Under the pieces are notes generated by a model, which worked only from the letters and a program-made list of their open reading frames with translations, was not told where the DNA came from and ran no database searches. From Pacificispira sp040217575 (GTDB lineage: Bacteria > Pseudomonadota > Alphaproteobacteria > UBA8366 > Aestuariispiraceae): a stretch of DNA of 64,000 bases. The stretch covers positions 62,001 through 126,000 of the forward strand of contig JAVJPW010000008.1 in the NCBI GenBank assembly GCA_040217575.1. The letters are read 5' to 3'. This document shows, piece after piece, positions 8,101 to 17,234 of the stretch; the stretch's first letter is position 1, and each line of letters opens with the position of its first letter. Made by a program: the position numbers and the translations under genes.

Positions 8101-10884
8101 TCAGGTCTTACCGTGGCACTGTTTGAATTTCTTGCCGGACTGGCAGGGGCATGGCGCATTGCGCGGAATCTTGCCCCACGTTTCCGGATTGCCCGGATGC
8201 AGCCAGCGGTCGGTCGCGGCATGGTGCACAAAGCCCGGCGGTGCGTTTTCCGCCGTGATCGGCTGTGCCGACTGGCCCCCGGTTGCCGCGGGCGCCGCCT
8301 GCTGCTGCACGGGGCGGGCGGCCTGTTCGATGTCGGATTCCGCCGCGGGCTTCAGTTCCTGTTGTGCCATCTGTTCGCGCCGCCGGGCCATCGCGGCTTC
8401 GACGTCGGTACGCATTTCCACCTTTGCCAGAACCATCGTCACCTGGGTCCGAAGGCCGATCAGCATGGATTCGAACAGCGAGAACGCTTCCGACTTGTAT
8501 TCGTTCAGCGGATCGCGCTGTGCAAAGGCCCGAAGGCCGATCCCCTGACGCAGATGGTCCAGCTGCAACAGGTGGTCCTTCCAGGCATTGTCCAGCAGTT
8601 GCAGAAGCAGACTGCGTTCGGCAATGCGCATCACATTCGCACCGTAGCGCGCCGCCTTTTCCGCCATCTTCTTGTCAATGGCGTCCGCGATCCGGTCGCG
8701 GAACTCGACATGGCCGACGCCTTCTTCCTTTGCCCAGTCATGGATCGGAAGGTCCAGACCGAACACCCGCAGGCATTCCTCATGCAGGGAATCCAGCGAC
8801 CATTCTTCCGGCAGGGCTTTTTCCGGGATGCAACGGCCGACAATGTCTTCCACCGTTTCCTCGCGCATGTCGCGAACGGTTTCGCTGACATCCTCGTCGC
8901 CCATCAGTTCCTTGCGCTGTTCAAAGACGACCTTGCGCTGGTCGTTCATGACGTTGTCGTATTTGAGCAGCTGTTTGCGGATTTCGAAGTTCCGTGCCTC
9001 GACCTTCGACTGCGCCTTTTCCAGGGCCTTGTTGACCCAGGGGTGGATAATCGCCTCCCCTTCCTCAAGGCCCAGCTTCTGCAGGATGCCGTCCATGCGT
9101 TCGGACCCGAAAATACGCATCAGGTCGTCTTCCAGGCTGACGAAGAATTTCGATTCCCCGGGATCGCCCTGACGGCCGGACCGGCCCCGCAGCTGGTTGT
9201 CGATGCGACGGCTTTCGTGGCGTTCGGTACCCAGAACGAACAGTCCGCCCGATTCCAGGACCAGCTTCCGCTTTGCATCGATGTCCGCCTGGATTGCCTG
9301 GGCGCGCTTTTCGCGTTCGCCCTCATCCTCGACACCGTCCAGTTCCTTCGCCACGCGCAGTTCGAAATTGCCGCCCAGCTGAATATCGGTCCCGCGACCG
9401 GCCATGTTGGTCGCGATCGTCACCGCGCCCGGCACGCCCGCTTCGCCGATGATATAGGCTTCGCGTTCGTGTTGGCGGGCGTTCAGCACTTCGTGCTTGA
9501 TGCCGTTCTTTTTCAGGTGCCGGGACAGCTGTTCCGACTTTTCGATCGACACCGTGCCGACCAGAACGGGCTGTTTCTTCTTGTTGCAGGCGATGATCTG
9601 CTGCAGCACCGCGTCGTCGCGTTCGGCGGACGTGCGATAGACCTCGTCATCATTGTCGATGCGGACCATCGGCTTGTTGGTCGGGATGTCGACCACTTCC
9701 AGCCCATAGATTTCCGCGAATTCCCCGGCTTCGGTCATGGCCGTGCCGGTCATGCCCGCCAGTTTGGGATACATGCGGAAATAGTTCTGGAACGTGATGG
9801 AGGCCAGGGTCTGGTTCTCCATCTGGATCGCGACCTTTTCCTTTGCTTCCAGCGCCTGGTGCAGCCCTTCGGAATAGCGCCGGCCTTCCATCATGCGGCC
9901 GGTGAACTCGTCGATGATGACGACCTTGCCGTCCTTGACGATATAGTCCTTGTCCCGGGTGAACAGCTTGTGGGCGCGCAGTGCCTGGTTCACGTGATGG
10001 ACGACGGTGACGTTTTCGACATCGTACAGGCCGCCTTCGCCCAACAGGTCGGTCTTTTCGCGCAGCAGGACTTCGATGCGTTCTGTGCCCGCATCCGTCA
10101 GGGTCACCGCGCGCTGCTTTTCATCCTTTTCGAAATCGTCTTCCGTCAGAAGCGGGATGATCGCGTCGACCTTCATGTAGAGTTCGGACGAATCGTCGGT
10201 CGGACCGGAAATGATCAGCGGCGTGCGCGCTTCGTCGATCAGGATGGAATCGACCTCGTCGACGATGGCGTAGTTGGGTTCGCGCTGAACCATCTGTTCC
10301 AGGCGGAATTTCAGATTGTCCCGCAGATAGTCGAACCCGAATTCGTTGTTCGTCCCATAGGTGATGTCGGCCTTGTATGCCGCCTGGCGTTCGGCTTCGG
10401 CCACGCCGGGGACGATGACGCCCACCGTCAGCCCCAGAAACCGGTACAGCCGCCCCATCCATTCCGCATCGCGCCGGGCCAGATAATCGTTGACGGTGAC
10501 GACATGCACCCCCTTGCCCGACAGCGCATTCAGATAGACCGGCAGCGTCGCGACCAGGGTTTTGCCCTCGCCGGTTTTCATTTCCGAAATCTTGCCCTGG
10601 TGCAGGACCATGCCGCCGACTAGCTGGACATCGAAATGGCGCATGCCTAGCGCGCGTTTCGCCCCTTCGCGGACAACGGCAAAGGCTTCTTCCAGGATAT
10701 CGTCCTCGCTGGCGCCGCCCGCCAGCCGTTCGCGGAATTCGTCGGTCTTTGCCTGAAGCGCCGCGTCGTCCAAGGCTTCCAGCCCGGGTTCCAGCGCGCC
10801 GATGCGTTCCGCGCGTTTGTGCAAGTCCCGGACGATACGGTCGTTCGCCGAACCGAATACCGATTTAAGAATTCCGCCGAACAT
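8101..10884 (-). CDS. secA: preprotein translocase ATPase SecA
   Basis: The 927-residue motor that drives proteins through SecYEG. The N-terminal DEAD motor has Walker A MKTGEGKT at about residue 104, the DEVDS motif in YAIVDEVDSILIDEARTPL, and the GTNNEFGFDYLRDN element. The second motor domain shows GTVSIEKSEQLS and TNMAGRGTDIQLGG, then ESRRIDNQLRGRSGRQGDPG. The C terminus carries the SEC-C zinc-binding motif (PCPCQSGKKFKQCH) used for SecB and ribosome contacts. Length and domain order match proteobacterial SecA. AAAGGT lies upstream of ATG 10884. The 321-base gap to the divergent PPIase gene must contain promoters for both. Confidence 0.98.
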   Translation of the reverse strand: MFGGILKSVFGSANDRIVRDLHKRAERIGALEPGLEALDDAALQAKTDEFRERLAGGASEDDILEEAFAVVREGAKRALGMRHFDVQLVGGMVLHQGKISEMKTGEGKTLVATLPVYLNALSGKGVHVVTVNDYLARRDAEWMGRLYRFLGLTVGVIVPGVAEAERQAAYKADITYGTNNEFGFDYLRDNLKFRLEQMVQREPNYAIVDEVDSILIDEARTPLIISGPTDDSSELYMKVDAIIPLLTEDDFEKDEKQRAVTLTDAGTERIEVLLREKTDLLGEGGLYDVENVTVVHHVNQALRAHKLFTRDKDYIVKDGKVVIIDEFTGRMMEGRRYSEGLHQALEAKEKVAIQMENQTLASITFQNYFRMYPKLAGMTGTAMTEAGEFAEIYGLEVVDIPTNKPMVRIDNDDEVYRTSAERDDAVLQQIIACNKKKQPVLVGTVSIEKSEQLSRHLKKNGIKHEVLNARQHEREAYIIGEAGVPGAVTIATNMAGRGTDIQLGGNFELRVAKELDGVEDEGEREKRAQAIQADIDAKRKLVLESGGLFVLGTERHESRRIDNQLRGRSGRQGDPGESKFFVSLEDDLMRIFGSERMDGILQKLGLEEGEAIIHPWVNKALEKAQSKVEARNFEIRKQLLKYDNVMNDQRKVVFEQRKELMGDEDVSETVRDMREETVEDIVGRCIPEKALPEEWSLDSLHEECLRVFGLDLPIHDWAKEEGVGHVEFRDRIADAIDKKMAEKAARYGANVMRIAERSLLLQLLDNAWKDHLLQLDHLRQGIGLRAFAQRDPLNEYKSEAFSLFESMLIGLRTQVTMVLAKVEMRTDVEAAMARRREQMAQQELKPAAESDIEQAARPVQQQAAPAATGGQSAQPITAENAPPGFVHHAATDRWLHPGNPETWGKIPRNAPCPCQSGKKFKQCHGKT

Positions 10885-11205
10885 GAGTGTCGTGAACCTT
10901 TGATAGCATCGTGGAAAGACCGCCGCGGACCGGATCGCGTTCAGGAGGATGGAAAGCGCGGATCTGGTTCTGGTCCATGCCTTCGATCGCCCCGATTCCC
11001 GATCCGCCGCGAAGAATACCGGTTGTGGAGATAAGGGGCGATCCCGGCCCTGTCAACGAAGGCTTGGCGCGACACGGCCGCCCATGGCCGGATCCGGGCG
11101 GTTCCGCTTGAGATAGCAGCCAAGACATGTTTTCGTTCGCGCGAGAAATTTTCGGGGTCCCGACCGGGCCCCAACCGTACGATATTCAGGAAAGGTTCAA
11201 ATCAC
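10885..11205. other. intergenic region between divergent secA and PPIase genes (no gene seen)
   Basis: These 321 bases hold no convincing reading frame. They should contain promoters for secA (leftward) and the parvulin gene (rightward), each with an AAAGG-type ribosome site next to its start. I see no sigma-70 hexamer pair good enough to name, and no riboswitch or secM-like leader. Confidence 0.5.
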
Positions 11206-12048
11206 ATGGCGTCCATGTCTCACATTGTCCGCGGCGGAATTCTGGGGCTTGCATCCGCGGTCTGGCTGGCCTTGCCGGTCCCGCAGGCGCACGCGCAGAC
11301 GGTCGCGATCGTGAACGGCACGGAACTGACCCAGGAAGACGTCGTGCGCCTGTTCCAGGGGCTGCGCCCGGAGGTACAGGCAAACGGCATGGAAGCGCTT
11401 TATCCGTTTCTGCTGGAAGAACTGATTGCCCGCGAAGTCCTGGTGTCCCAAGCCCGCGCCGAAGGGTTCGACCAGACGCCGGAAATGGCGGCACAGCTGG
11501 AAGCATTCCAGCAGGAAATGATCTACAACGCCTATGTCGTCGATCAGGCGGAAGGCCAGGTCAGCGATTCCGACGTTCAGGCGGCCTATGACGAACTGGT
11601 GGGCCAGATGCCGGAAGAAGAGGAAATCAACGTCAGCCACATTCTGGTCGAATCCCGCGAAGAGGCGGAAAGCGTGATCCAGCGCGTGACCGCTGGCGAG
11701 GTGTTTGCCGATCTGGCGCGCGAATTGTCCATCGACACCGGGTCGGGTGCGAATGGCGGGGCACTGGGCTGGTCGCGGCGCGGCATGTTCGTGCCGGAAT
11801 TCGAAGAAGCGGCCTTTGCACTGTCGGCGAACACGTTCACCAGCGTGCCCGTACAAAGCGACTTCGGCTGGCATGTCATTCTGGTGTCGGAACGCCGCCA
11901 GATCGAACCGCCGCCGCTGGAAGAAGTCGCGGATCCGATCCGCCAGCGACTGGCCGAACAGGAAGCCCGCGGCGTTGTCGAAGCCGCCGTCGCCGGCGCG
12001 TCGGTGGAACGGTTCGACCTGAACGGTAACCCCCTGCCCGCGCAATAA
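11206..12048 (+). CDS. periplasmic parvulin-type peptidyl-prolyl isomerase
   Basis: A 280-residue exported chaperone. A signal peptide (GILGLASAVWLALPVPQAHAQ) is cleaved after AHA. Residues about 30-135 form a helical SurA/PpiC-like N domain beginning VAIVNGTELTQEDV. The parvulin core runs from about 140 to 235: INVSHILVESREEAESVIQRV, then FADLARELSIDTGSGANGGALGWSRRGMFVPEFEEAAFAL, and FGWHVILVSER with its catalytic-site His. It catalyses cis-trans isomerisation at prolyl bonds of exported proteins. The start at 11206 has GGAAAGG upstream. It precedes argJ by 50 bases and is transcribed in the same direction. Confidence 0.93.
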   Translation: MASMSHIVRGGILGLASAVWLALPVPQAHAQTVAIVNGTELTQEDVVRLFQGLRPEVQANGMEALYPFLLEELIAREVLVSQARAEGFDQTPEMAAQLEAFQQEMIYNAYVVDQAEGQVSDSDVQAAYDELVGQMPEEEEINVSHILVESREEAESVIQRVTAGEVFADLARELSIDTGSGANGGALGWSRRGMFVPEFEEAAFALSANTFTSVPVQSDFGWHVILVSERRQIEPPPLEEVADPIRQRLAEQEARGVVEAAVAGASVERFDLNGNPLPAQ

Positions 12049-12098
12049 CCGGGCCCGGCCGCGGTGTCGCGGCGCATATTTGGAAAGGACATGCCAGC

Positions 12099-13331
12099 AT
12101 GAGTACGTCGGTTTCCCCGCTTGCGCCAAAGCGGTTTCCGTCGTTGCCGGAAGTGGACGGCGTCCGCATCGGCGGGTTCGCAGCCGGGGTTAAATACCGC
12201 GGCCGGCCCGATCTGTTCATGGCCGAACTGGACCCGGGCACCGTGGTCGCGGGGACCCTGACGCGGTCGCTGACCCGGTCGTCGGCGGTCGACTGGTGCG
12301 CCGACGTGATCAAAAAGGGCAAGGCACGGGCGATCCTGGTAAATGCCGGGAATGCGAATGCCTTTACCGGCCGCGCGGGCCGCGAAGGAACCGAAGCCAT
12401 GGCGGCGGCCGCGGCCGACGCCGTCGGCTGTCGGCGCAAGGAAGTCTTGGTCGCGTCGACCGGCGTCATCGGCGTGAAACTGCCGTCGGACCGGATTTCG
12501 AAGGCGGTGCCGAAACTGCACGCGGCGCTGAAACCGAATGCCTGGCCGCGCGCGGCAAAGGCGATCATGACGACCGACACCTTTGCCAAGGGCGCGGCTG
12601 CGACCTGCATGATCGGCGACACACCGGTCAAGGTCGTCGGCATCGCCAAAGGGTCCGGCATGATCGCGCCGGACATGGCGACCATGCTGTCCTTCGTCTT
12701 TACCGATGCCGCCATTCCGCAGCCGATCCTGCAGAAACTGCTGCGCAAGGCGACGGACAAAAGCTTCAATTCCATCACCGTCGACAGCGACACGTCGACC
12801 AGCGACACGCTGATTCTGGCGGCAACCGGAAAGGCGGGGAACAAACCGCCGAAGAAGTCTTCGGACAAGGCGCTGAAGGAGTTCCGGGCCGCGCTTCTGT
12901 CGGTCCTGACGGACCTGGCGCACCAGGTCGTGCGTGACGGCGAAGGGGCCCAGAAATTCATTACCATCGACGTCACCGGCGCGGTGTCGGACGGGTCGGC
13001 CCGGCGGATCGGCCTGTCGATCGCGAATTCGCCGCTGGTGAAAACGGCAATCGCGGGGGAAGACGCGAACTGGGGCCGCGTCGTCATGGCCGTGGGCAAG
13101 GCGGGCGAACGCGCCGACCGCGACAGCCTGACCGTATCGATGGGCGGCACGATCATCGCGGAAAAAGGCGAAGGCGTCAGCGACTATGACGAAGGACCCG
13201 TGGCCGAACATCTGAAAGGCCGCGACATACATATCGAAGTCGACCTGGGCCTCGGGACCGGTTCGGCCCGCGTTTGGACCTGTGATCTGACCCATGGCTA
13301 TATCGACATCAATGCCGACTACCGGAGCTGA
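12099..13331 (+). CDS. argJ: bifunctional ornithine acetyltransferase / N-acetylglutamate synthase ArgJ
   Basis: A 410-residue enzyme of the cyclic arginine pathway that moves acetyl from N-acetylornithine to glutamate and may also acetylate glutamate with acetyl-CoA. Like all ArgJ proteins it should self-cleave before the Thr at about residue 195 in KGSGMIAPDMATMLSFVF; that Thr becomes the nucleophile. Other family signatures are LVNAGNANAFTG, VASTGVIGVKLP, SFNSITVDSDTSTSDT and IANSPLVKTAIAGEDANWGR. AAAGGA precedes the start. The 3' end overlaps the next gene by 38 bases, giving a translationally linked argJ-GNAT-mutT order common in alphaproteobacteria. Confidence 0.97.
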   Translation: MSTSVSPLAPKRFPSLPEVDGVRIGGFAAGVKYRGRPDLFMAELDPGTVVAGTLTRSLTRSSAVDWCADVIKKGKARAILVNAGNANAFTGRAGREGTEAMAAAAADAVGCRRKEVLVASTGVIGVKLPSDRISKAVPKLHAALKPNAWPRAAKAIMTTDTFAKGAAATCMIGDTPVKVVGIAKGSGMIAPDMATMLSFVFTDAAIPQPILQKLLRKATDKSFNSITVDSDTSTSDTLILAATGKAGNKPPKKSSDKALKEFRAALLSVLTDLAHQVVRDGEGAQKFITIDVTGAVSDGSARRIGLSIANSPLVKTAIAGEDANWGRVVMAVGKAGERADRDSLTVSMGGTIIAEKGEGVSDYDEGPVAEHLKGRDIHIEVDLGLGTGSARVWTCDLTHGYIDINADYRS

Positions 13332-13947
13332 CCGCCCGGTCCTGTTCGAATCGGAACGCCTGCGATTTCACCGCATCGACCCCGTCGACGCGGCAGAGGT
13401 CGATGCGACCTGTCAGGACTGGGAATCCGTGCGCTACACGTCCAGCATCCCGCACCCCTATCCGGCGGGGGAGGCGCTGCGCTTCATCGAAAGCGCGGTC
13501 GACAAATGGGATGCGGACACATTCTGGCTGATGGCGGCGCGGCGCAAATCGGACGGCATCTATGTCGGCCAATTGGGCCTGACGCCGGACCCGGACACGC
13601 ATGGACAGGCGGAATTGAGCTATCTTCTGGCCCGGCCGGTCTGGGGACAGGGATACGGCACCGAAATGGCGCGCGCGGGCGTGCGCTATGGTTTCACGGT
13701 CCGGAACCTCAGCAACATTTTCGCGCGCGTGTTTCTGGAGAATGAGCCGTCGAACCGCCTGTGCCAGCGGATCGGCATGCGGTTCCGCCATGTCGGTGTC
13801 GTCGACGCCTTTGCCCGCGACCGGATGGTCGACGTGAACTTCTATGACCTTTCCCGGGCCGACTGGGACGCGGCGGAGGCCACCACCGGGGCCGCCGCCG
13901 GGGCCACCACCGGGGCCACCGGGGCCACCGGGGCTATTGGCGCATGA
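13294..13947 (+). CDS. GNAT-family N-acetyltransferase with a low-complexity Ala/Thr/Gly tail
   Basis: A 217-residue RimJ/RimL-type acetyltransferase: the acetyl-CoA site is in AELSYLLARPVWGQGYGTEMARAGVRYGF, and the closing part LENEPSNRLCQRIGMRFRHVG is typical of the family. The substrate is unknown; related proteins modify N-terminal amines or small molecules. The last about 23 residues are a run of Gly-Ala-Thr units encoded by imperfect 9-base repeats (13878-13940), probably length-variable and not part of the fold. Two starts are possible: ATG 13294 inside argJ or ATG 13312. The stop overlaps the next gene (ATGA), so the three genes form one unit. Confidence 0.9.
   Translation: MAISTSMPTTGADRPVLFESERLRFHRIDPVDAAEVDATCQDWESVRYTSSIPHPYPAGEALRFIESAVDKWDADTFWLMAARRKSDGIYVGQLGLTPDPDTHGQAELSYLLARPVWGQGYGTEMARAGVRYGFTVRNLSNIFARVFLENEPSNRLCQRIGMRFRHVGVVDAFARDRMVDVNFYDLSRADWDAAEATTGAAAGATTGATGATGAIGA
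13878..13940 (+). repeat. 9-base GCCACCGGG-type tandem repeat in the GNAT gene tail
   Basis: About six imperfect tandem units (GCCACCACCGGG, GCCGCCGCCGGG, GCCACCGGG and so on) end just before the mutT start at 13944. They stay in frame and encode Ala/Thr/Gly. Such a tract can change length by slipped replication without breaking the upstream domain. Confidence 0.8.
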
Positions 13948-14393
13948 GCGGCTGCTGGGATGCGTCCGGCGGGCTTCTGGCCGAAGACCGGGACGTGCCG
14001 ATCACGCTGGTCGTCGCGGTCGCGCTTCTGGACGCGGACAACCGGGTCCTGTTGGCCCGGCGCCCGGAAGGCAAGAAGATGGCGGGCCTGTGGGAATTTC
14101 CCGGCGGCAAGGTCGATGACGGGGAAACGCCGGAACGCGCGCTGATCCGGGAACTGGACGAGGAACTGGGCGTCGACACGCGCACAAGCTGTCTGGCGCC
14201 CATCGGCTTTGCCAGCCATGCCTATGACGATTTCCACCTTCTGATGCCGCTTTACGTCTGCCGCGTGTGGCAGGGAACGCCCGTCGCACGCGAAGGCCAG
14301 CAGCTGGCCTGGGTCCGCGCGGCGCGGCTGGGCGACTATGACATGCCGCCCGCGGACATACCCCTGGTTGCGCAATTGAGGGATTGGCTATAA
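13944..14393 (+). CDS. mutT: MutT-type 8-oxo-dGTP diphosphatase (Nudix)
   Basis: A 149-residue Nudix hydrolase that removes oxidised dGTP from the nucleotide pool. The complete Nudix box GKVDDGETPERALIRELDEE followed by LGV matches G-x5-E-x7-RE-U-x-EE-x-G-U at residues about 56-78. The flanking signature VAVALLDADNRVLLARRPEGKKMAGLWEFPGG is the MutT-type N-terminal half. The start ATG at 13944 overlaps the stop of the GNAT gene. The position behind argJ and a GNAT gene is a conserved alphaproteobacterial arrangement. Confidence 0.92.
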   Translation: MSGCWDASGGLLAEDRDVPITLVVAVALLDADNRVLLARRPEGKKMAGLWEFPGGKVDDGETPERALIRELDEELGVDTRTSCLAPIGFASHAYDDFHLLMPLYVCRVWQGTPVAREGQQLAWVRAARLGDYDMPPADIPLVAQLRDWL

Positions 14394-14436
14394 CTTTTCC
14401 GTGTAACGTTGTGGAAACGGGATGGGGGAAAGTTTC

Positions 14437-15090
14437 ATGCGGATTGTTTCATGTGTCGTTGTGTTTATGGCCGGGCTGGTCCTGGCCGGGTGCCAGTCGG
14501 GACGAACGGACAGTGGCGGCACACCAATGACCATCGACGAACAGAATTCGACGATTCACAGCGCCGTCAGTTGGCTGCCGGAACCCATCGTTCGCTGGTC
14601 GGAGACATATACCTACAGCCTGCGCGACAACACCCACCCGATCGTGGATATCAAACTGGAGGGTACGCGGGGCTACTATGAAGGCCAATACATCCGCGAA
14701 TATTACGAACTGTTCAGCAGGGGCACCGCGCAGCGAATTCAGGATGAGGCAGAATTTCGAAACTGGCTCAACAGAGTTGGCATCAGCGAAACCCTGATCG
14801 AAGAATTCGTGAAGGTCGGGAACCCCTATTCCAGGACCGGCGGCTGGTACGGACTTTTCGGTGGCGGTGATCAGCAAAACTGCGTCATCGCAAACGTCGG
14901 CGCGGGGCTGACGACATACGCCAGTCAGGGGGCGCCCAGCGGAATGCCGTATGATTCCATCTACCGGATACTGTATTGCGGAACCATGGAAGAGCGCGAC
15001 CAGGTAATCGATTTCATCCTGTCGCCGCAGTCGGTCGAAGACCGCGCCGCCTTCCGGGCCTATGTCGATACCGTTCAGCAAGATGGATGA
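14437..15090 (+). CDS. lipoprotein of unknown function
   Basis: A 217-residue lipoprotein. ATG 14437 follows GGGGGAAAG; the signal peptide MRIVSCVVVFMAGLVLAGC ends in a clear lipobox (LAGC). The mature part has no family I recognise: it begins with a Ser/Gly/Thr linker, has several Tyr-rich stretches (YTYSLRDNTHP, GYYEGQYIREYYELF), and contains two Cys near the C terminus (NCVIANVGAGL and RILYCGTMEERDQVIDF) that could form a disulfide in the periplasm. It follows mutT by 43 bases and is convergent with the XRE regulator, leaving only 12 bases between their stops. Confidence 0.72.
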   Translation: MRIVSCVVVFMAGLVLAGCQSGRTDSGGTPMTIDEQNSTIHSAVSWLPEPIVRWSETYTYSLRDNTHPIVDIKLEGTRGYYEGQYIREYYELFSRGTAQRIQDEAEFRNWLNRVGISETLIEEFVKVGNPYSRTGGWYGLFGGGDQQNCVIANVGAGLTTYASQGAPSGMPYDSIYRILYCGTMEERDQVIDFILSPQSVEDRAAFRAYVDTVQQDG

Positions 15091-15102
15091 TGCTGCCGGC
15101 AA

Positions 15103-15453
15103 CTAGCCGATCAACCGGGCGATTTCCGCAATCGTTTTGCGGTCCAGACGGCGGATGCGCCTGGCCAGGCGGTTCGCCATTTCCGTCGCTTCCGCGCCAA
15201 GGCCCGTCGTGTCGATCGTGACCCGGGGCTGCGACAGGTTCGCCAGGTCCTTCAGTTCCTCCGCATCGTCCCAGATGATCCCGAAAAAGGCACAGATCTG
15301 GTCGATGCGCGCGGGCGTCGGCTTTGTCCGGCGGCCGGTTTCCAGTGCCGAAAGATAGGCCTGGCTGACGCCCATCGCATCCGCCAGTTCGACCAGCGTC
15401 ACGCCGCGCTCCCGGCGCAATTCGCGCAGTTTTTCACCGAACGGCGTCGTCAT
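15103..15453 (-). CDS. XRE-family helix-turn-helix regulator
   Basis: A 116-residue protein. Residues about 5-65 are an XRE HTH: FGEKLRELRRERGVTLVELADAMGVSQAYLSALETGRRTKP, with the recognition helix SQAYLSALE. The C-terminal half is helical (TEMANRLARRIRRLDRKTIAEIARLIG) and presumably dimerises. Its start overlaps the stop of the Smr gene by four bases, so the two are translated from one message. No specific target is visible. Confidence 0.85.
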   Translation of the reverse strand: MTTPFGEKLRELRRERGVTLVELADAMGVSQAYLSALETGRRTKPTPARIDQICAFFGIIWDDAEELKDLANLSQPRVTIDTTGLGAEATEMANRLARRIRRLDRKTIAEIARLIG

Positions 15454-16019
15454 CGAAGGGCCCTTTCCCGTTTCAGCAGCACATAGACCGCGCCGGTCCC
15501 GCCGTCGTTCGGACGGGCGTGGGTGAAGCTTAGAATCTGGTCGCGCACCGGGGCCATGTTCAGCCAGCGCGGCAGTTCGGTCTGAAGGATTCCCTTGCCC
15601 TTGCCGGTGACGATCAGGACACAGCGTTTGCCGGACGCCCGCGCGCCGGACACGAACCCGATGACGGCGCGGTGCGCTGCCTCCCGGCTCATCCCGTGCA
15701 GGTCCAGGCGCCCTTCGATTTCCATGCGCCCCTTTTTCAGGCGGTCCGCGGTGCGCCGGTCGACGCCGGGCGTGCAGCCATGGGCGAGTTCCGGCACCCC
15801 CGGCGGTTTCGGCAGCGGCGCCGGGTCCGGCAGGTCCGCCGGCATCAGCGTCGCCATTGTCCGGCGCGGGCGGGGCTTCTTCTGTTTTTCGGGCTTCTCT
15901 GGCTTGGCCGGCGTATCGGTCGCACCGCCGGGGCGGATCGTATCGCGGCGGACGGGCCGGGCGCTGGCCTTTACCGCCTGCCAGAGCGCATCGCCGTCAT
16001 CGCCGCCTTTCTTCGCCAT
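15450..16019 (-). CDS. Smr-domain protein (MutS2 C-terminal-like)
   Basis: A 189-residue protein with a basic, Pro/Lys-rich N-terminal half (KPEKPEKQKKPRPRR) and a C-terminal Smr domain (residues about 100-188): EIEGRLDLHGMSREAAHRAV, then CVLIVTGKGKG...LPRWL and FTHARPNDGGTGAVYVLLKR. The LDLHG and TGKG motifs are diagnostic. Smr domains bind branched DNA or collided ribosomes and can nick nucleic acid; which applies to this stand-alone YdaL-type form is unclear. It is translationally coupled to the downstream XRE gene. Confidence 0.88.
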   Translation of the reverse strand: MAKKGGDDGDALWQAVKASARPVRRDTIRPGGATDTPAKPEKPEKQKKPRPRRTMATLMPADLPDPAPLPKPPGVPELAHGCTPGVDRRTADRLKKGRMEIEGRLDLHGMSREAAHRAVIGFVSGARASGKRCVLIVTGKGKGILQTELPRWLNMAPVRDQILSFTHARPNDGGTGAVYVLLKRERALR

Positions 16020-16055
16020 CGCCTTTGCTTCCGCCGGGTCAGGGGCCGGTCGCCG

Positions 16056-17234
16056 TCAGACCGCCGCCAGCGCCTCCTCCAGGTCCGCGATCAGGTCGTC
16101 CGTATCCTCGATCCCGACCGAAAGCCGGACCAGGCTGTCGGATATGCCAAGCTCCGCGCGGATGTCCGGCGGGATCGACGCGTGCGTCATGATCGCCGGA
16201 TGTTCGATCAGGCTTTCCACCCCGCCCAGGCTTTCCGCCAGCGCGAACAGCTGCGTGCGTTCCAGGAACCGGCGGCTTTCGTCCAGCCCACCCTTCAGGA
16301 TGGCGGTGACGATACCGCCATAGCCGCCCACCATCTGGCGTTTCGCCAGGTCGTGCTGCGGGTGGCTGGGAAGGCCGGGATAGATCACCTTTTCCACCTT
16401 GTCGTGGGCTTCCAGATATTGCGCGATGGCCAGCGCCCCGGCGCAATGCTGACGCAGGCGCACCGCCAGCGTCTTCAGGCCGCGCAGCGCCAGGAAACTG
16501 TCGAACGGGCCCAGGATGCTGCCGACCGCATTGTGCAGATAGGCCATGCGGTCCGCCAGGTCCCCGTCCTGTGCCAGGACCGCGATGCCGCCGACGATGT
16601 CCGAATGCCCGTTCAGGTATTTGGTCGCCGAATGCAGGACGATGTCGATCCCGTGGTCGATGGGCTGTTGCACGATGGGGGACGCGAACGTGTTGTCGCA
16701 GACGCTGATCAGCCCGTGCTTTTTGGCAAGGGCGGCAATCGCGCTCAGATCCACCAGCCGCAGGGTCGGGTTGGTCGGGCTTTCGACCCAGACCATTTTC
16801 GTGTTCGGCCTGATCGCCGCTTCCAGGTTGGCCGGGTCCGTCAGGTCCGTGAAGGTGATGTCCAGCCCGGCCGACCGCTTGCGCACATTTTCCATCAGCC
16901 GGTAGCTGCCGCCATACAGGTCGTCCATGGCCACCACATGATCGCCCGAATCCAGCAGTTCCAGAACCGTGCCCATGGCGGCCAGCCCGCTTGCGAACGC
17001 ATAACCGCGCGCGCCGTTTTCCAGGTCCGCGACACAGCGTTCCAGCGCCATGCGCGTCGGGTTCTGGCTGCGGGAATATTCGTACCCCTTATGCTGGCCG
17101 GGGCTTTCCTGGACATAGGTCGACGTCGCATAGATCGGCGTCATGATCGCGCCGGTCGTCGGGTCCGGTTCCTGGCCCGCGTGAATCCCGCGGGTCGACA
17201 GCCCGTGTCTGTTGCGCCGTGTGTTTTCGCCCAT
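16056..17234 (-). CDS. cystathionine gamma-synthase / gamma-lyase family PLP enzyme
   Basis: A 392-residue Cys/Met-metabolism PLP enzyme. The Schiff-base lysine is K205 in LHSATKYLNGHSDIVGG. YEYSRSQNPTRMALE, the substrate-site SGLAAMGTV and VESPTNPTLRLVDL are standard. ATG 17234 is chosen because AGGAGGTGA lies seven bases upstream. Synthase and lyase cannot be separated by eye, but a cystathionine beta-synthase with CBS domains sits 1.8 kb away on the same strand, which favours reverse transsulfuration (cystathionine to cysteine). The two genes are separated by higBA and a repeat-bounded insert. Confidence 0.9.
   Translation of the reverse strand: MGENTRRNRHGLSTRGIHAGQEPDPTTGAIMTPIYATSTYVQESPGQHKGYEYSRSQNPTRMALERCVADLENGARGYAFASGLAAMGTVLELLDSGDHVVAMDDLYGGSYRLMENVRKRSAGLDITFTDLTDPANLEAAIRPNTKMVWVESPTNPTLRLVDLSAIAALAKKHGLISVCDNTFASPIVQQPIDHGIDIVLHSATKYLNGHSDIVGGIAVLAQDGDLADRMAYLHNAVGSILGPFDSFLALRGLKTLAVRLRQHCAGALAIAQYLEAHDKVEKVIYPGLPSHPQHDLAKRQMVGGYGGIVTAILKGGLDESRRFLERTQLFALAESLGGVESLIEHPAIMTHASIPPDIRAELGISDSLVRLSVGIEDTDDLIADLEEALAAV

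Noticed and set aside
8068..10623. An open frame of about 850 codons on the + strand opposite secA
   Set aside because: It is the antisense shadow of a certain secA gene in GC-rich DNA: biased composition, no family resemblance, no ribosome site.
11586..13295. Long minus-strand frames opposite the PPIase and argJ
   Set aside because: They mirror two firmly identified genes and have the Arg/His/Asp-rich makeup of antisense GC-rich frames.
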